Part shown: positions 8,980-18,514 of the stretch, one piece after another
Position numbering within the stretch: position 1 is the first letter of the stretch
Layout of the letters: each line of letters opens with the position of its first letter
From: Patescibacteria group bacterium
Lineage (GTDB): Bacteria; Patescibacteriota; Microgenomatia; JAMCZE01
Reading direction: 5' to 3'
Assembly (NCBI GenBank): GCA_023485845.1
Contig: JAMCZE010000001.1
Coordinates: 1 to 62,455 of the forward strand
Length of the DNA stretch: 62,455 nt
Notes under the pieces: model-generated
What the model was told of the DNA's origin: nothing
Databases searched by the model: none
Seen by the model: only the letters and a program-made list of their open reading frames with translations
Program-made: the position numbers and the translations under genes

Positions 8980-10377
8980 TCACGACGGTCTCTTACTCTT
9001 AATAGATATTCCTAATTCATCAAGTTGTGATTTGTCGACGATTGATGGGGCGTCCATGACGGCTGTTCGCCCTGAAGCGGAAGTTGGGAAAGCAATCACT
9101 TCGCGCAGTGTTGGCTCGCTAAGAGCGGCCATAATGAACCTGTCGATTCCCGGCGCGATTCCACCGTGCGGCGGGACACCATACTTAAACGCCTGAAGCA
9201 AATGTCCAAATTTTGTCTGGATGTCTTTTGGTGAGTGGCCCAGAATTTCAAAAATTCGCGATTGTAGTTTTGGGTCAGTTATCCTGATGCTGCCGCCACC
9301 AATCTCAAATCCGTTTAGGACAAAATCATATTGATCTGCCCGCAATTTACCAAACTCCTTTGGATTACCAAGGTAAAGAAAATCAATGTCGTCCGCTTTT
9401 GGGGCGGTAAAAGGATGATGCATAGCGTCCCAGCGTTTTTCTTGTTCCTTCCATTCAAACAATGGGAAATCAATGACCCAGCAAAAAGCTAGTTCGTTTT
9501 TATCTTTCTTATCGGCTCGTAAATCAGGTTTGTCAGTGCCGTATTTTTCTATTGCCTCGGCATAGGAAAGAACCGGGAATGGTATTTTGGAAATTCTTTT
9601 ATCTGGAAAAACTTCCTTAACAATTTCCACGTATAAATTCTCAATAAGAGAGCGGATTTCTTCCTGGGTGGGGAAGGACATCTCCACGTCCAGTTGGGTG
9701 AATTCACCATAAGCACGGTCGGCCCTGGGGTCCTCATCGCGGAAACATCGGGCAATCTGAAAATATCTCTCCAGTCCGGCCACCATCAAAAGCTGTTTAT
9801 ATTGTTGCGGCGATTGGGGCAAGGCATAGAAATTTCCTGGCTGCAATCTCGCGGGCACAAGAAAATCCCGGGCGCCTTCCGGGGTGGCCTTGGTTAGAAT
9901 TGGGGTTTCCACTTCCACGAAGTCCTTTGCTAACAGATAGTTGCGGATTTTTTGAACCACTTTATTGCGCAGGAGCAAATTTTGTTTCATTCTTGGTCGC
10001 CGCAGGTCCAAATAGCGGTATTTAAGACGAAGTTCTTCGTCAATATCCAGCCCCTCGGTGTCCAGGGGAAATGGTGGTGTTTCGCTTTCTGCCAGCACCT
10101 TGATTGATTTTGCCTCAATTTCCACCGTTCCTGTTGCCAGATTTGGGTTTACCAAATTTTCCGGCCGTTTTTTAACCAACCCGGTAATTTCTACCACCCA
10201 TTCGGAGTTAATCTTTCCGGCGATTTCGTCCGTGGCAACAACCTGAACAATGCCCCAGCGATCACGGACATCTAAAAAGACAATTTTGCCGTGGTCCCGG
10301 CGGGTTTGCACCCAGCCCTTAACAAGAACAGTTTCTCCAACCTTCTCGATGGTGTCAGCAATCAGCGTTCGCTCCAT
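8980..10377 (-). CDS. aspS: Aspartate--tRNA ligase, bacterial type without GAD insertion
   Basis: FRDEDPRADRAYGEFTQLDVEMSF, DAMHHPFTAPK, GIAPGIDRF; GTDKPDLR is followed almost immediately by LAFCWVIDFPLFEW. Confidence 0.93.
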   Translation of the reverse strand: MERTLIADTIEKVGETVLVKGWVQTRRDHGKIVFLDVRDRWGIVQVVATDEIAGKINSEWVVEITGLVKKRPENLVNPNLATGTVEIEAKSIKVLAESETPPFPLDTEGLDIDEELRLKYRYLDLRRPRMKQNLLLRNKVVQKIRNYLLAKDFVEVETPILTKATPEGARDFLVPARLQPGNFYALPQSPQQYKQLLMVAGLERYFQIARCFRDEDPRADRAYGEFTQLDVEMSFPTQEEIRSLIENLYVEIVKEVFPDKRISKIPFPVLSYAEAIEKYGTDKPDLRADKKDKNELAFCWVIDFPLFEWKEQEKRWDAMHHPFTAPKADDIDFLYLGNPKEFGKLRADQYDFVLNGFEIGGGSIRITDPKLQSRIFEILGHSPKDIQTKFGHLLQAFKYGVPPHGGIAPGIDRFIMAALSEPTLREVIAFPTSASGRTAVMDAPSIVDKSQLDELGISIKSKRPS

Positions 10378-10414
10378 GCCTCAAGTTTACCCCTTGACGA
10401 GCCGCTTATCAAGG

Positions 10415-11839
10415 TTATGCTGGTGTCCTCAGGCCTTTTTGGATCTCCTGTTTGGCAAGATGAGTGGCGACAAATTTCAACCAATCAATTTTTGGCTTTC
10501 GCGGCTCTTTAGTTAGCAGCACCTCGCAAACGTCACCGGATTTTAATTGGTAGTCAAAAGGAACAATTTTGCCGTTAACTTTTGCTCCGGTGGCCCGGTC
10601 ACCCATTTCGGAGTGGACAGCGTAGGCGAAATCAATCGGTGTGGCTCCAGCCGGCAAATCTTTGACGTCACCGTTGGGAGTTAGGACAAAGATCCGGTGT
10701 GACAGGGCGTCAAACTTTAATCCCTGCATAAATTCCTGGTTGTCCACTACCTCATTTTGCCAATTGGCCAATTGTTTCACCCAGGACAATTTGTCAGCAG
10801 CGGCAAAGGCCTCGGTCTCCAATTTTTCGCCACTAACGCTTTTTGATTTAACGGCCGCATAATTGAAATGGGCAGCCACGCCATATTCCGACTCTTCATG
10901 CATGGCGTGGGTTCTGATTTGCACTTCAATGATCCGCCCGTCGGGGCCGAAAACCTTAGTGTGGATGGAGCGGTAGCCATTGGGCTTCGGCAGAGCAATG
11001 TAATCGGAAACGCCCAATGACGGCACCGGTTTGTATATTTTGTGAACTGCTCCCAGGGCGGTGTAGCATTGCTCGACGGTGTCCACTAGAACGCGCAGAG
11101 CAACCAGGTCGTGAATCAGGGAAATGTCTTTGTTAATTTCCGGCCGCAAAAGTTTTCGGTATAAGCTATAGATGTGTTTGGCCCGGCCGGCGATTTCCGG
11201 CTTAAGTTTTTCTTTGGCCATTTCTGCCAGGAGTTTCCTTTTTGCCTCTAAGATATGTTTTTGTGCTTCTTTATAGGCGGGGGCACTGTAGTCTTTCAGC
11301 CATTGGTAATCTTGCGGATAAAGATATGGGAAGGCCAGGTCTTCCAGCTCTCCCTTAACCTCACCCATGCCTAACCGGTCGGCCAGTGGCGCATAAACTT
11401 CCATGGTCTCCCGGGCGATTCTGGCTCTTTTGTGCTCAGGAAGATATTGTAAGGTTCGCATGTTGTGCAGTCGATCGGCCAGTTTAATGATGACGACCCG
11501 CAAATCTTGGGCCATGGCCAAAAACATTTTGCGCAGGTTTTCCACAAATTCTTCTTCCGTTGAGCCGCGCAGCCTAATTTCTCCGACCTTAGTGACTCCG
11601 TCCACCAGGGCGGCAATCGTCGGCCCGAATTCTTTTATTAAATCTTCATTGGTGGCTGCTCCGTCTTCAATGGAGTCATGCAGCAGTCCGGCGGCAACGG
11701 AATAGTCATCCATGTGCCACTGGGCAAGAATTTGGGCCGTGGCTTCCAAATGGGTGATATACGGTTGCCCGGAAGCCCGCTTTTGGCCGGTGTGGGCTGT
11801 TTGCGCAAAACTAAGAGCTTTTTTATAAAGGTCAGTCAT
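10415..11839 (-). CDS. RelA/SpoT-type (p)ppGpp synthetase/hydrolase, HD-SYNTH-TGS, no ACT domain
   Basis: AAGLLHDSIEDG, KLADRLHNMRTL, PNGYRSIHTKVFGPDGRIIEVQIRT, TGS region GDVKDLPAGATPIDFAYAVHSEMGD; ends shortly after TGS. Confidence 0.93.
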   Translation of the reverse strand: MTDLYKKALSFAQTAHTGQKRASGQPYITHLEATAQILAQWHMDDYSVAAGLLHDSIEDGAATNEDLIKEFGPTIAALVDGVTKVGEIRLRGSTEEEFVENLRKMFLAMAQDLRVVIIKLADRLHNMRTLQYLPEHKRARIARETMEVYAPLADRLGMGEVKGELEDLAFPYLYPQDYQWLKDYSAPAYKEAQKHILEAKRKLLAEMAKEKLKPEIAGRAKHIYSLYRKLLRPEINKDISLIHDLVALRVLVDTVEQCYTALGAVHKIYKPVPSLGVSDYIALPKPNGYRSIHTKVFGPDGRIIEVQIRTHAMHEESEYGVAAHFNYAAVKSKSVSGEKLETEAFAAADKLSWVKQLANWQNEVVDNQEFMQGLKFDALSHRIFVLTPNGDVKDLPAGATPIDFAYAVHSEMGDRATGAKVNGKIVPFDYQLKSGDVCEVLLTKEPRKPKIDWLKFVATHLAKQEIQKGLRTPA

Positions 11840-13391
11840 AATGAATATCTTTAATTTTCAACTGTAATTTATGATTGCCGTTAAAGGTGTCAAGGGCGAG
11901 GCAGTAGGCCAGGGAAATTTCCTGGCCTACTTTTAATTTAGCGGCCAGAGGCCCCTGGTTAAAAGCGATGGCGTCAAAACCGTCAACGGCTAATTTAAGG
12001 TGTTTACCGTCAGCCCCAACGGTTCGCAGATTTTGAATTGTCCCTTGGCTGGCAAAAACCGGTTCGGGGTTGCCGATGCCAAATGGCGCCAATCGCGCGA
12101 GATCATCATATAAATTCATGTTAATTGCTTGCAAATCAAGCCGACAGTCAACTCTAAGTGTTTTTTGCAGCATTTCCTCAGAAATTTTGTCCCGCGCTAA
12201 ATTTTCAATTTTTAATTTAAAATTTTCAATTTGCGCAGTCTCGATGGTGAATCCCGCCGCCATCGGGTGGCCGCCGGCGTTGATGAGCAAATTCTCAAAA
12301 GCGCGGATGGCCTCAATGATGTTAAAACCGGCAATCGAGCGGGCGGATGCTTTGCTGACGGTTTCTCCTTTGGCAATAACAATGGCCGGCCGGTAATATT
12401 TTTCCACTAACTTTCCGGCAATCAGGCCGATCACACCTTGGTGATAACTTTCATGGCTGATAACAATAAGACTTTCGTTAGCTTTTAGCTGATAGTTGGT
12501 AGCTTGCAGCGCGTGTTGGGTCTGTTCTTCAACCATTGTTTGCCGGTCTTTGTTTGTCTTATTAAGCAACGTTGCCAACTGTCTGGTCTTGTCGGCATTT
12601 TTGGTGCATAGGAGACGAAGAGCCGAGAGGCCGCTTTCGATGCGCCCGGAAGCATTAAGCCGCGGTCCGATTAAATAGCCAACTTCATAAGGCCCGACGT
12701 GTTCGATGCCGGCAATTTCAAAAAGAGCTTTAAGTCCCGGTCGGGTGGTTTTGTTTAGGGCCTCCAGGCCATATTTAACAATTGACCGGTTCACTCCGGT
12801 CAGCGGCATTAAATCGGTGATCGTGGCGATGGTGGCCAACTCAAGAAAAGGCTCTAGGTTATAGGTTCTAGTGACTAGGGACCTGGCCACAAAGTAGGCA
12901 ATGCCGCTGGCGCAAAGCTCGGTGGTATGAATGATTGCAAATGCTTTGGGAAGTTTCCTTGGCTTTTCATGGTGGTCGAGAATAATGACGTCAATGCCTA
13001 ATTTGTTGGCGTAGTCCACCGCGGCATTGGCGACGATGCCGGAATCCACAACAATAATCAGTTTTGCTTCCAGACTTTTTATTCCCTCGATGGAAAGTCC
13101 GTAGCCCTCTTTTTCCCGCTGGGGAATAAACGGCAGAGCTTTAGCCCCTAAACTATTTAGAGCTTCCCACATGATGGCCGTGGCACAGATGCCGTCGGCG
13201 TCATAGTCGCCATAAACCACGATTTTCTCTTCATTCTTGATGGCCTTCTTAATCCTGGCGATGGCCTTGACCAGCGGCAGTTTAAATTCCGGAAACGGCG
13301 GATTTAAAAACTCATTCTTATTTTTGATTTTTCGATTCGTCAACAAAATATCCAATATTTTGCCTTTTGAATTCAAGATGTTCCACTTCAT
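11832..13391 (-). CDS. recJ: Single-stranded-DNA-specific exonuclease RecJ
   Basis: YGDYDADGICATAIM, IILDHHEKP, GGHPMAAGFTI, GIGNPEPVFAS. Confidence 0.92.
   Translation of the reverse strand: MKWNILNSKGKILDILLTNRKIKNKNEFLNPPFPEFKLPLVKAIARIKKAIKNEEKIVVYGDYDADGICATAIMWEALNSLGAKALPFIPQREKEGYGLSIEGIKSLEAKLIIVVDSGIVANAAVDYANKLGIDVIILDHHEKPRKLPKAFAIIHTTELCASGIAYFVARSLVTRTYNLEPFLELATIATITDLMPLTGVNRSIVKYGLEALNKTTRPGLKALFEIAGIEHVGPYEVGYLIGPRLNASGRIESGLSALRLLCTKNADKTRQLATLLNKTNKDRQTMVEEQTQHALQATNYQLKANESLIVISHESYHQGVIGLIAGKLVEKYYRPAIVIAKGETVSKASARSIAGFNIIEAIRAFENLLINAGGHPMAAGFTIETAQIENFKLKIENLARDKISEEMLQKTLRVDCRLDLQAINMNLYDDLARLAPFGIGNPEPVFASQGTIQNLRTVGADGKHLKLAVDGFDAIAFNQGPLAAKLKVGQEISLAYCLALDTFNGNHKLQLKIKDIHYD
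12199..12232. repeat. AT-rich degenerate repeat inside recJ
   Basis: aaattttcaatttttaatttaaaattttcaattt; read in frame as IENFKLKIENL. Confidence 0.65.
12478..12510. repeat. AGCT-word degenerate repeat inside recJ
   Basis: ttagcttttagctgatagttggtagcttgcagc; read in frame as LQATNYQLKA. Confidence 0.55.
12851..12883. repeat. CTAG/GGTTCTAG-word degenerate repeat inside recJ
   Basis: gctctaggttataggttctagtgactagggacc; read in frame as RSLVTRTYNLEP. Confidence 0.6.
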
Positions 13392-13405
13392 GTTAGAATA
13401 TTACC
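13392..13405. promoter_or_regulatory. Compact divergent promoter (overlapping -10 boxes) between recJ and cca
   Basis: 14 bp gttagaatattacc: TAGAAT (+) 6 nt before cca ATG and TAATAT (-) 6 nt before recJ ATG. Confidence 0.55.
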
Positions 13406-14722
13406 ATGATCACCTTGCCTTCGGAAGTGAAAAAGTTCATTCAGACAATCCGGGAAGTCGGTTTTGAATGTTATGCCGTCGGCGGCAGCGTCCGGGACAC
13501 GATTTTGGGCCGGCCCACCCATGGCTGGGATTTCACTACCAGCGCCACCCCACAGGAGATTCAAAAGATTTTGCCCGACAGTTATTATAATAACAACTTT
13601 GGGACAGTGGGAGTGAAAGTGGCCGACGACATTTTTGAGATTACGACTTATCGGCGGGAAGGAAAATATTCCGACGTGCGTCATCCGGACGAAATTTCCT
13701 GGGCAAAGACCATTGAAGAGGACCTGGCCCGGCGGGATTTTGCCATGAACGCCATTGCCACCGACGGGGAGAAGATAGTTGACCCCTATAATGGTCAAAA
13801 GGACATTGCTGCTAAGATTATTCGTTGCGTTGGTAACCCTGGTGACCGATTTGCCGAAGACGGGCTGCGTTTGATGCGGGCAATTCGTTTTGCCAGCCAA
13901 TTGGGGTTTACCATTGAAGAGGCTACCTGGCAGGCGATTACCAAGAATTTGGGATTAATAACCAAGGTTTCGTCGGAACGGGTTCGCGACGAACTGATTA
14001 AAATTCTGGCCAGCGATTTTCCCGCTGACGGGGTGAAACTGCTGCACACCGCCGGATTATTAGATCACATTTTGCCGGAGCTAACTAAAGCAGTTGGTGT
14101 GGACCAAAAGGGGACCCATCATGTTGATGATGTTTTCACCCATTCGCTCAAGGCCCTGGCGGCTTGTCCAAACCCTAATTGGGTTGTCCGGTTGGCTGTG
14201 CTACTCCATGATGTTGGCAAACCGGTGACCTACAAAGAGGTGGCCGGCCGGGCCACCTTTCATGGTCACGAGGTGGTGGGGGCGAGAGTTGCCAGAAACA
14301 TTGCTGACCGGCTGCATTTTTCCAAAGAAGACCGGGAGAAACTCTATATGTTAGTGCGCTGGCACATGTTTTCCGTGTCGGAATTTCTCACCGACGCAGC
14401 TATCCGCCGCTTCATCCGCCGGGTGGGACCAGATAACACCACGGACATGCTGGACTTGCGCACTGCTGACCGGTTAGGATCGGGGACGCCGAAAACCAGC
14501 TGGCGCCATGAACAATTCCGGCAGAGAATTATCGAAGTGCAAAAACATATTCCCTCCGTTAACGATTTAAAAGTTGACGGTCACGATGTGATGAAGGTTT
14601 TGGGCATCGCCCCCGGTCCCCGTGTCGGCATCATCCTTTCCAAACTTTTCGCCGAAATCTCCGAAGACCCAGCAAAAAATGACCGAGAACACCTATTGAA
14701 ACAGATAAAAGCCGTAAAATAA
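13406..14722 (+). CDS. cca: CCA tRNA nucleotidyltransferase with HD domain
   Basis: CYAVGGSVRDTILGRPTHGWDFTTSA, RRDFAMNAIA, EDGLRLMRAIRFASQLGF, LLHDVGKP. Confidence 0.93.
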   Translation: MITLPSEVKKFIQTIREVGFECYAVGGSVRDTILGRPTHGWDFTTSATPQEIQKILPDSYYNNNFGTVGVKVADDIFEITTYRREGKYSDVRHPDEISWAKTIEEDLARRDFAMNAIATDGEKIVDPYNGQKDIAAKIIRCVGNPGDRFAEDGLRLMRAIRFASQLGFTIEEATWQAITKNLGLITKVSSERVRDELIKILASDFPADGVKLLHTAGLLDHILPELTKAVGVDQKGTHHVDDVFTHSLKALAACPNPNWVVRLAVLLHDVGKPVTYKEVAGRATFHGHEVVGARVARNIADRLHFSKEDREKLYMLVRWHMFSVSEFLTDAAIRRFIRRVGPDNTTDMLDLRTADRLGSGTPKTSWRHEQFRQRIIEVQKHIPSVNDLKVDGHDVMKVLGIAPGPRVGIILSKLFAEISEDPAKNDREHLLKQIKAVK

Positions 14723-14864
14723 TAATGGATATCTTACCCCCGATTCTTGGTTTTTATTTTGCTGCCTCGCTGCCTCTTTCGCCGTTAGCCATTTTTCTGT
14801 TGGCATTCTTATCGGGCAGTATCGTGCAGGGATTGACATATAAAGACTGGCACAAAATCTGTTC

Positions 14865-14893
14865 TTGACAAATAAAATTTGTAATCTTATAGT
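14865..14893 (+). promoter_or_regulatory. sigma70-type promoter TTGACA-17-TATAGT
   Basis: Near-consensus hexamers with 17 bp spacer upstream of ATG 14908. Confidence 0.7.
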
Positions 14894-14907
14894 TGACCTA
14901 TAAGCGT

Positions 14908-15117
14908 ATGAGAAAGGCAGAAGAAATTCGTAATGATTTTCCCGGTGCAAACGGGTTTAAGTTGTTTTTTGGCTTAATGGCAATTACTTTGGCTGCTCCG
15001 GTTTTGTGGGGCCGACCGGAAGTATCGGCTGCCCTGGGAACAGTCGCGATCGCCGAGGGCCTTCTCGCTGCTGCTTACTGTGCCCTAACTCCCCGGATGG
15101 GACGAGTCTATAAATAA
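14908..15117 (+). CDS. Small membrane protein, hypothetical
   Basis: 69 aa, two hydrophobic stretches, downstream of strong promoter. Confidence 0.6.
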   Translation: MRKAEEIRNDFPGANGFKLFFGLMAITLAAPVLWGRPEVSAALGTVAIAEGLLAAAYCALTPRMGRVYK

Positions 15118-15185
15118 CTTTATAGAAGGTTTTCTTCTAGATTTTTACTAAAATTATTTCGTGTCATATACGATAAGATGTAACT

Positions 15186-15848
15186 ATGCTGAAGCATAAA
15201 TTTGTTTATACAAAATTTGGGAAAATACACTACCTAGATAATGAAGTGGGCAGCGAAACCATCGTTGCAATTCACGGCTGGTTGGGCAGCCCCAATATTG
15301 GCTTCTCCCAAATAGTCGAAGCTGTTGATGAAGCACTTATTAAAATTATCACAGGCCCAATGTACATTGTCGGTCATTCCTATGGTGGGGCCATAACTGC
15401 AGCCCTTAGCCATAGAAGCAGATTTATTAAAAGAGTTATCATTTGCGACCCGTTCTTTGGAAAAGCAGGCCGTTCCACTGCAAATATTCTCAGAGATTTA
15501 ATCGGTGATTTAGTTTATGATAAGACTCTTAAATTATCACTTAGAAGTAAAGTTGAAATTGGAGGCCCCCAGTTAAGTGCTTTATTGGGTTGGGCTAATA
15601 TTTCGAAGATGTCCGAGAAAGATTTTAATTTCGGTCGAATCCCTGTTCTTGCACTTTGGGGCGATCGAGACAGAGTTACCCCGTGGGATAAGCATAAGGA
15701 TATTATCGCAAAAATTCCTAATTTAACTGTTAAATCATTCCCTGGAGGGCACTACTGGTATGTGAATCACCAGCGGAAATTTCTTTCTGAAATTGAGGAT
15801 TTTATTTCTTCTTCTCTTCCCACAGCACCAGTAAGGGCGCGGCGTTGA
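15186..15848 (+). CDS. Alpha/beta hydrolase
   Basis: AIHGWLG, VGHSYGG nucleophile elbow, WGDRDRVTPW, FPGGHYW. Confidence 0.85.
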   Translation: MLKHKFVYTKFGKIHYLDNEVGSETIVAIHGWLGSPNIGFSQIVEAVDEALIKIITGPMYIVGHSYGGAITAALSHRSRFIKRVIICDPFFGKAGRSTANILRDLIGDLVYDKTLKLSLRSKVEIGGPQLSALLGWANISKMSEKDFNFGRIPVLALWGDRDRVTPWDKHKDIIAKIPNLTVKSFPGGHYWYVNHQRKFLSEIEDFISSSLPTAPVRARR

Positions 15849-16530
15849 AGATGGAGGAGTAGGTGCCGGAGAAAACGCCGATGAAAAGGGCAACTACAAA
15901 CCAGTGAATAGACTCTCCGCCAAAAAGAATCAGAGCCAATAGGGTTAAAAGCACGGTGATGGAGGTCATCAGTGATCGACCCAGCGTTTGCAGGACAGAT
16001 TCATTAACCACTTGTGTGAACGGGGCGGATGATTTTCTCAAATTTTCCCGAATCCGGTCAAAAACTACAATCGTGTCATGGACAGAAAAGCCAATGACGG
16101 TTAATAAAGCGGTGATAAACAGCGAGTCGATCTGCACGTTGGCAAAGTGGCCCAGCAGGGAGAAGATCCCCACCACGACCAGAACGTCATGAAGCAGGGC
16201 GACCACGGCGGCAATGCCGAATTTCCAGGGAGAGTAGGGTTTGGGGATTTCCCGGAAAGCGTAGGCAATATAGAGGATGATTGCCAGGCTGGCAACGCCA
16301 ACGGACTCCACGGCATTAATGGTGGTTTCCCGGCCGATCACCGGACCAACGGTGTCCGAGCGGATAATCTGTCCGGCCGCGTTTTTTTCCACCACCGTTC
16401 CCCCGGTGAAATCAATGGACGGCCGCAGTCCCCAGCGGGCCAGAGAGAATAACCCCGGCAAGATCACTAGTAGAGAAATTCCAAAAAACACGTATTTAAA
16501 TTTCATCAAATTAAACATTTTTTCAATCAA
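15802..16530 (-). CDS. secF: Protein translocase subunit SecF
   Basis: PSIDFTGGTVVE, FSVHDTIVVFDRIREN, RSLMTSITVLLTL. Confidence 0.92.
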   Translation of the reverse strand: MIEKMFNLMKFKYVFFGISLLVILPGLFSLARWGLRPSIDFTGGTVVEKNAAGQIIRSDTVGPVIGRETTINAVESVGVASLAIILYIAYAFREIPKPYSPWKFGIAAVVALLHDVLVVVGIFSLLGHFANVQIDSLFITALLTVIGFSVHDTIVVFDRIRENLRKSSAPFTQVVNESVLQTLGRSLMTSITVLLTLLALILFGGESIHWFVVALFIGVFSGTYSSIFNAAPLLVLWEEKKK

Positions 16531-16645
16531 TCCAATAATCCAATTTCCAATCTTTCAATGTCCAATCCTTAATGACCAATTAACAAATTGAGAATTGGTT
16601 GATTGGTGATTGATATGTATTGGATATTGATCATTGGTTTTATTG
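16524..16645. repeat. Degenerate CCAAT/ATTGG repeat tract forming a large imperfect inverted repeat between secD and secF
   Basis: CCAAT-type words in left half (ccaataatccaatttccaatc...) and ATTGG-type words in right half (attggttgattggtgattga...attgg). Confidence 0.75.
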
Positions 16646-17932
16646 AATTTTGTTGAATGTTCTCAACAGCGTTCTTGTAACGGTGACTGCGGTAAATAAC
16701 GAAACAATGATGCCGATGGCCAATGTCACGGCAAAACCGCGGACAGAGCCCGTGCCAAAATAGAACAGAATGGCACAGGTGATAAGCGAGCTGGCGTTAG
16801 AGTCACGAATGGAGGGAAAAGCCCGGGCAAAACCCAGCTCAATGGCAGCTATTTTGCTTCGGCCCCAACGAATCTCTTCTTTCATCCGTTCAAAAATGAG
16901 AATGTTGGCATCAACCGCCATGCCGATGGAAAGAATGAACCCGGCGATGCCGGCCAGGGTCAGGGTTACAGGAATTAATTTAAATATGGCTAACACCACC
17001 AGGGAATAAATCATTAAGGCTAGGTCGGCAAAAATTCCCAACCGGCCGTAGTTGGCAATCATAAACAGGGCGACAATGGTTAGACCCACCGTCCCGGCCA
17101 ACAGGCTTTTGTTAATCGAGTCTTGACCCAAAGTGGCGCCGATAGTGCGCTGTTCAATGACGTGGACGGGAGCGGGCAGGGCACCGGAATTAAGCAGGAT
17201 AGAATATTCCTTTGTTTGGGCAGTGGTGAAGTTGCCGGAAATAACCGGTTGGCCGTCAGTAATAGCGCTTTGAATGGTGGGTGCCATTAGGAGTTGGTCG
17301 TCAAGAAAAATTGCCAGATGCTTGCCCACGTCGCGGGTGGTGATGTCGGCAAACTTTTTTGTCCCTTCAGCATTAAAAGTTAATTGGATAATCGGTTCGT
17401 TGGTGCTTGATTGGAAGGCTGGCTTCGCTAGTTTTAGGTCTTTGCCTGACAAATCGGTTAATTTTTGATAAGGCCCGTAGAGCTGGGCGGAGATCGTGGA
17501 AATGTTTGCTGATTCACTGGCGCTGACTTCTTCTCGGAAGGTAAGATTGGCGGTTTTGCCGACCAAGTCAATGGCTTGGTTAACGTCAGTAATTCCGGCT
17601 AACTCCACAATCACCCGGTAATCATTGCCTGATTTACTACTTTGCACCACCGGTTCAGAAACACCAAAAAGGTTAACCCGCCGCTCGATAATTCCCTTAA
17701 GTGATTCCAGAGCGGTGTCCCGGTCGGCACTGTTCACTTGGCTCATGTCAGCCTGGAGCACTAGTCTGGTCCCTCCGGCCAGATCCAGACCTTTTTTTAA
17801 CTCCAGCACCCGGCCAAAAAAACTGGGAGTTGGTAATTCGTGTTTAAATATGGTGGCGTTAGTTGGCAAGTCAAAATAGACCGCGATGGCAGTTATAAGG
17901 ACAATAATGCCGATAAGGAAACGGTTGTTCAT
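16640..17932 (-). CDS. secD: Protein translocase subunit SecD
   Basis: KKGLDLAGGTRLVLQAD, GMAVDANILIFERMKEE. Confidence 0.93.
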   Translation of the reverse strand: MNNRFLIGIIVLITAIAVYFDLPTNATIFKHELPTPSFFGRVLELKKGLDLAGGTRLVLQADMSQVNSADRDTALESLKGIIERRVNLFGVSEPVVQSSKSGNDYRVIVELAGITDVNQAIDLVGKTANLTFREEVSASESANISTISAQLYGPYQKLTDLSGKDLKLAKPAFQSSTNEPIIQLTFNAEGTKKFADITTRDVGKHLAIFLDDQLLMAPTIQSAITDGQPVISGNFTTAQTKEYSILLNSGALPAPVHVIEQRTIGATLGQDSINKSLLAGTVGLTIVALFMIANYGRLGIFADLALMIYSLVVLAIFKLIPVTLTLAGIAGFILSIGMAVDANILIFERMKEEIRWGRSKIAAIELGFARAFPSIRDSNASSLITCAILFYFGTGSVRGFAVTLAIGIIVSLFTAVTVTRTLLRTFNKIQ

Positions 17933-18510
17933 CAGGAGATTAACTCTTCTTCGTCACCGATGACCATGATCCGGCTGGTTTCCAAAATTCCCAGGATAAA
18001 CGAATCGCGCTTTTTTTTGCGAAAGGCAAACTCCTCCTCCGTCATGGGCGTAAAAAAGATTTCCCGGCCGCGGTGAATTTCATCTTCCCGCACCAAGGCG
18101 GCCACTTCGGGAATCACCACGGTGCCGACGATTAATAAATCAACTTTCTCCGCTGAACCGGGGAGATTCCGGGCAAGTTTGCCAGAAAGCATGGCAAACT
18201 TGACTCGCCCCAACTTGTTACGATTTTTCAAAATGGCGGCTCCTAAGCCAGTGGTTTTAGTGATCAGTTCCAAAAGGTCAAAGTAGAGGGGATAGTCCTT
18301 GCGAAAAGAGTAATATAGCCGATTGGCCCGGTGTTCTTTAGTCACCATCCCGCATTTTTCCATGTGGGCCAGCTCCCGGCGAACGGCATTGATTTCTTCC
18401 TTGCTTTGGCGCACCAATTCCCGGACATGAATAATCTTGCCCGGATTGGTGAGAAAGAGCGTGAGCAGTTTAACGCGACAGCGTGAGACGATTAGGTCCG
18501 AAAGTTGCAT
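17932..18510 (-). CDS. Winged-helix regulator with nucleotidyltransferase-like domain
   Basis: N-terminal wHTH (FLTNPGKIIHVRELVRQSKEEINAVRRELAHMEKCGMV), C-terminal MNT-like VDLLIVGTVV...REIFFTPMTEEEF. Confidence 0.65.
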   Translation of the reverse strand: MQLSDLIVSRCRVKLLTLFLTNPGKIIHVRELVRQSKEEINAVRRELAHMEKCGMVTKEHRANRLYYSFRKDYPLYFDLLELITKTTGLGAAILKNRNKLGRVKFAMLSGKLARNLPGSAEKVDLLIVGTVVIPEVAALVREDEIHRGREIFFTPMTEEEFAFRKKKRDSFILGILETSRIMVIGDEEELIS

Positions 18511-18514
18511 AAGC

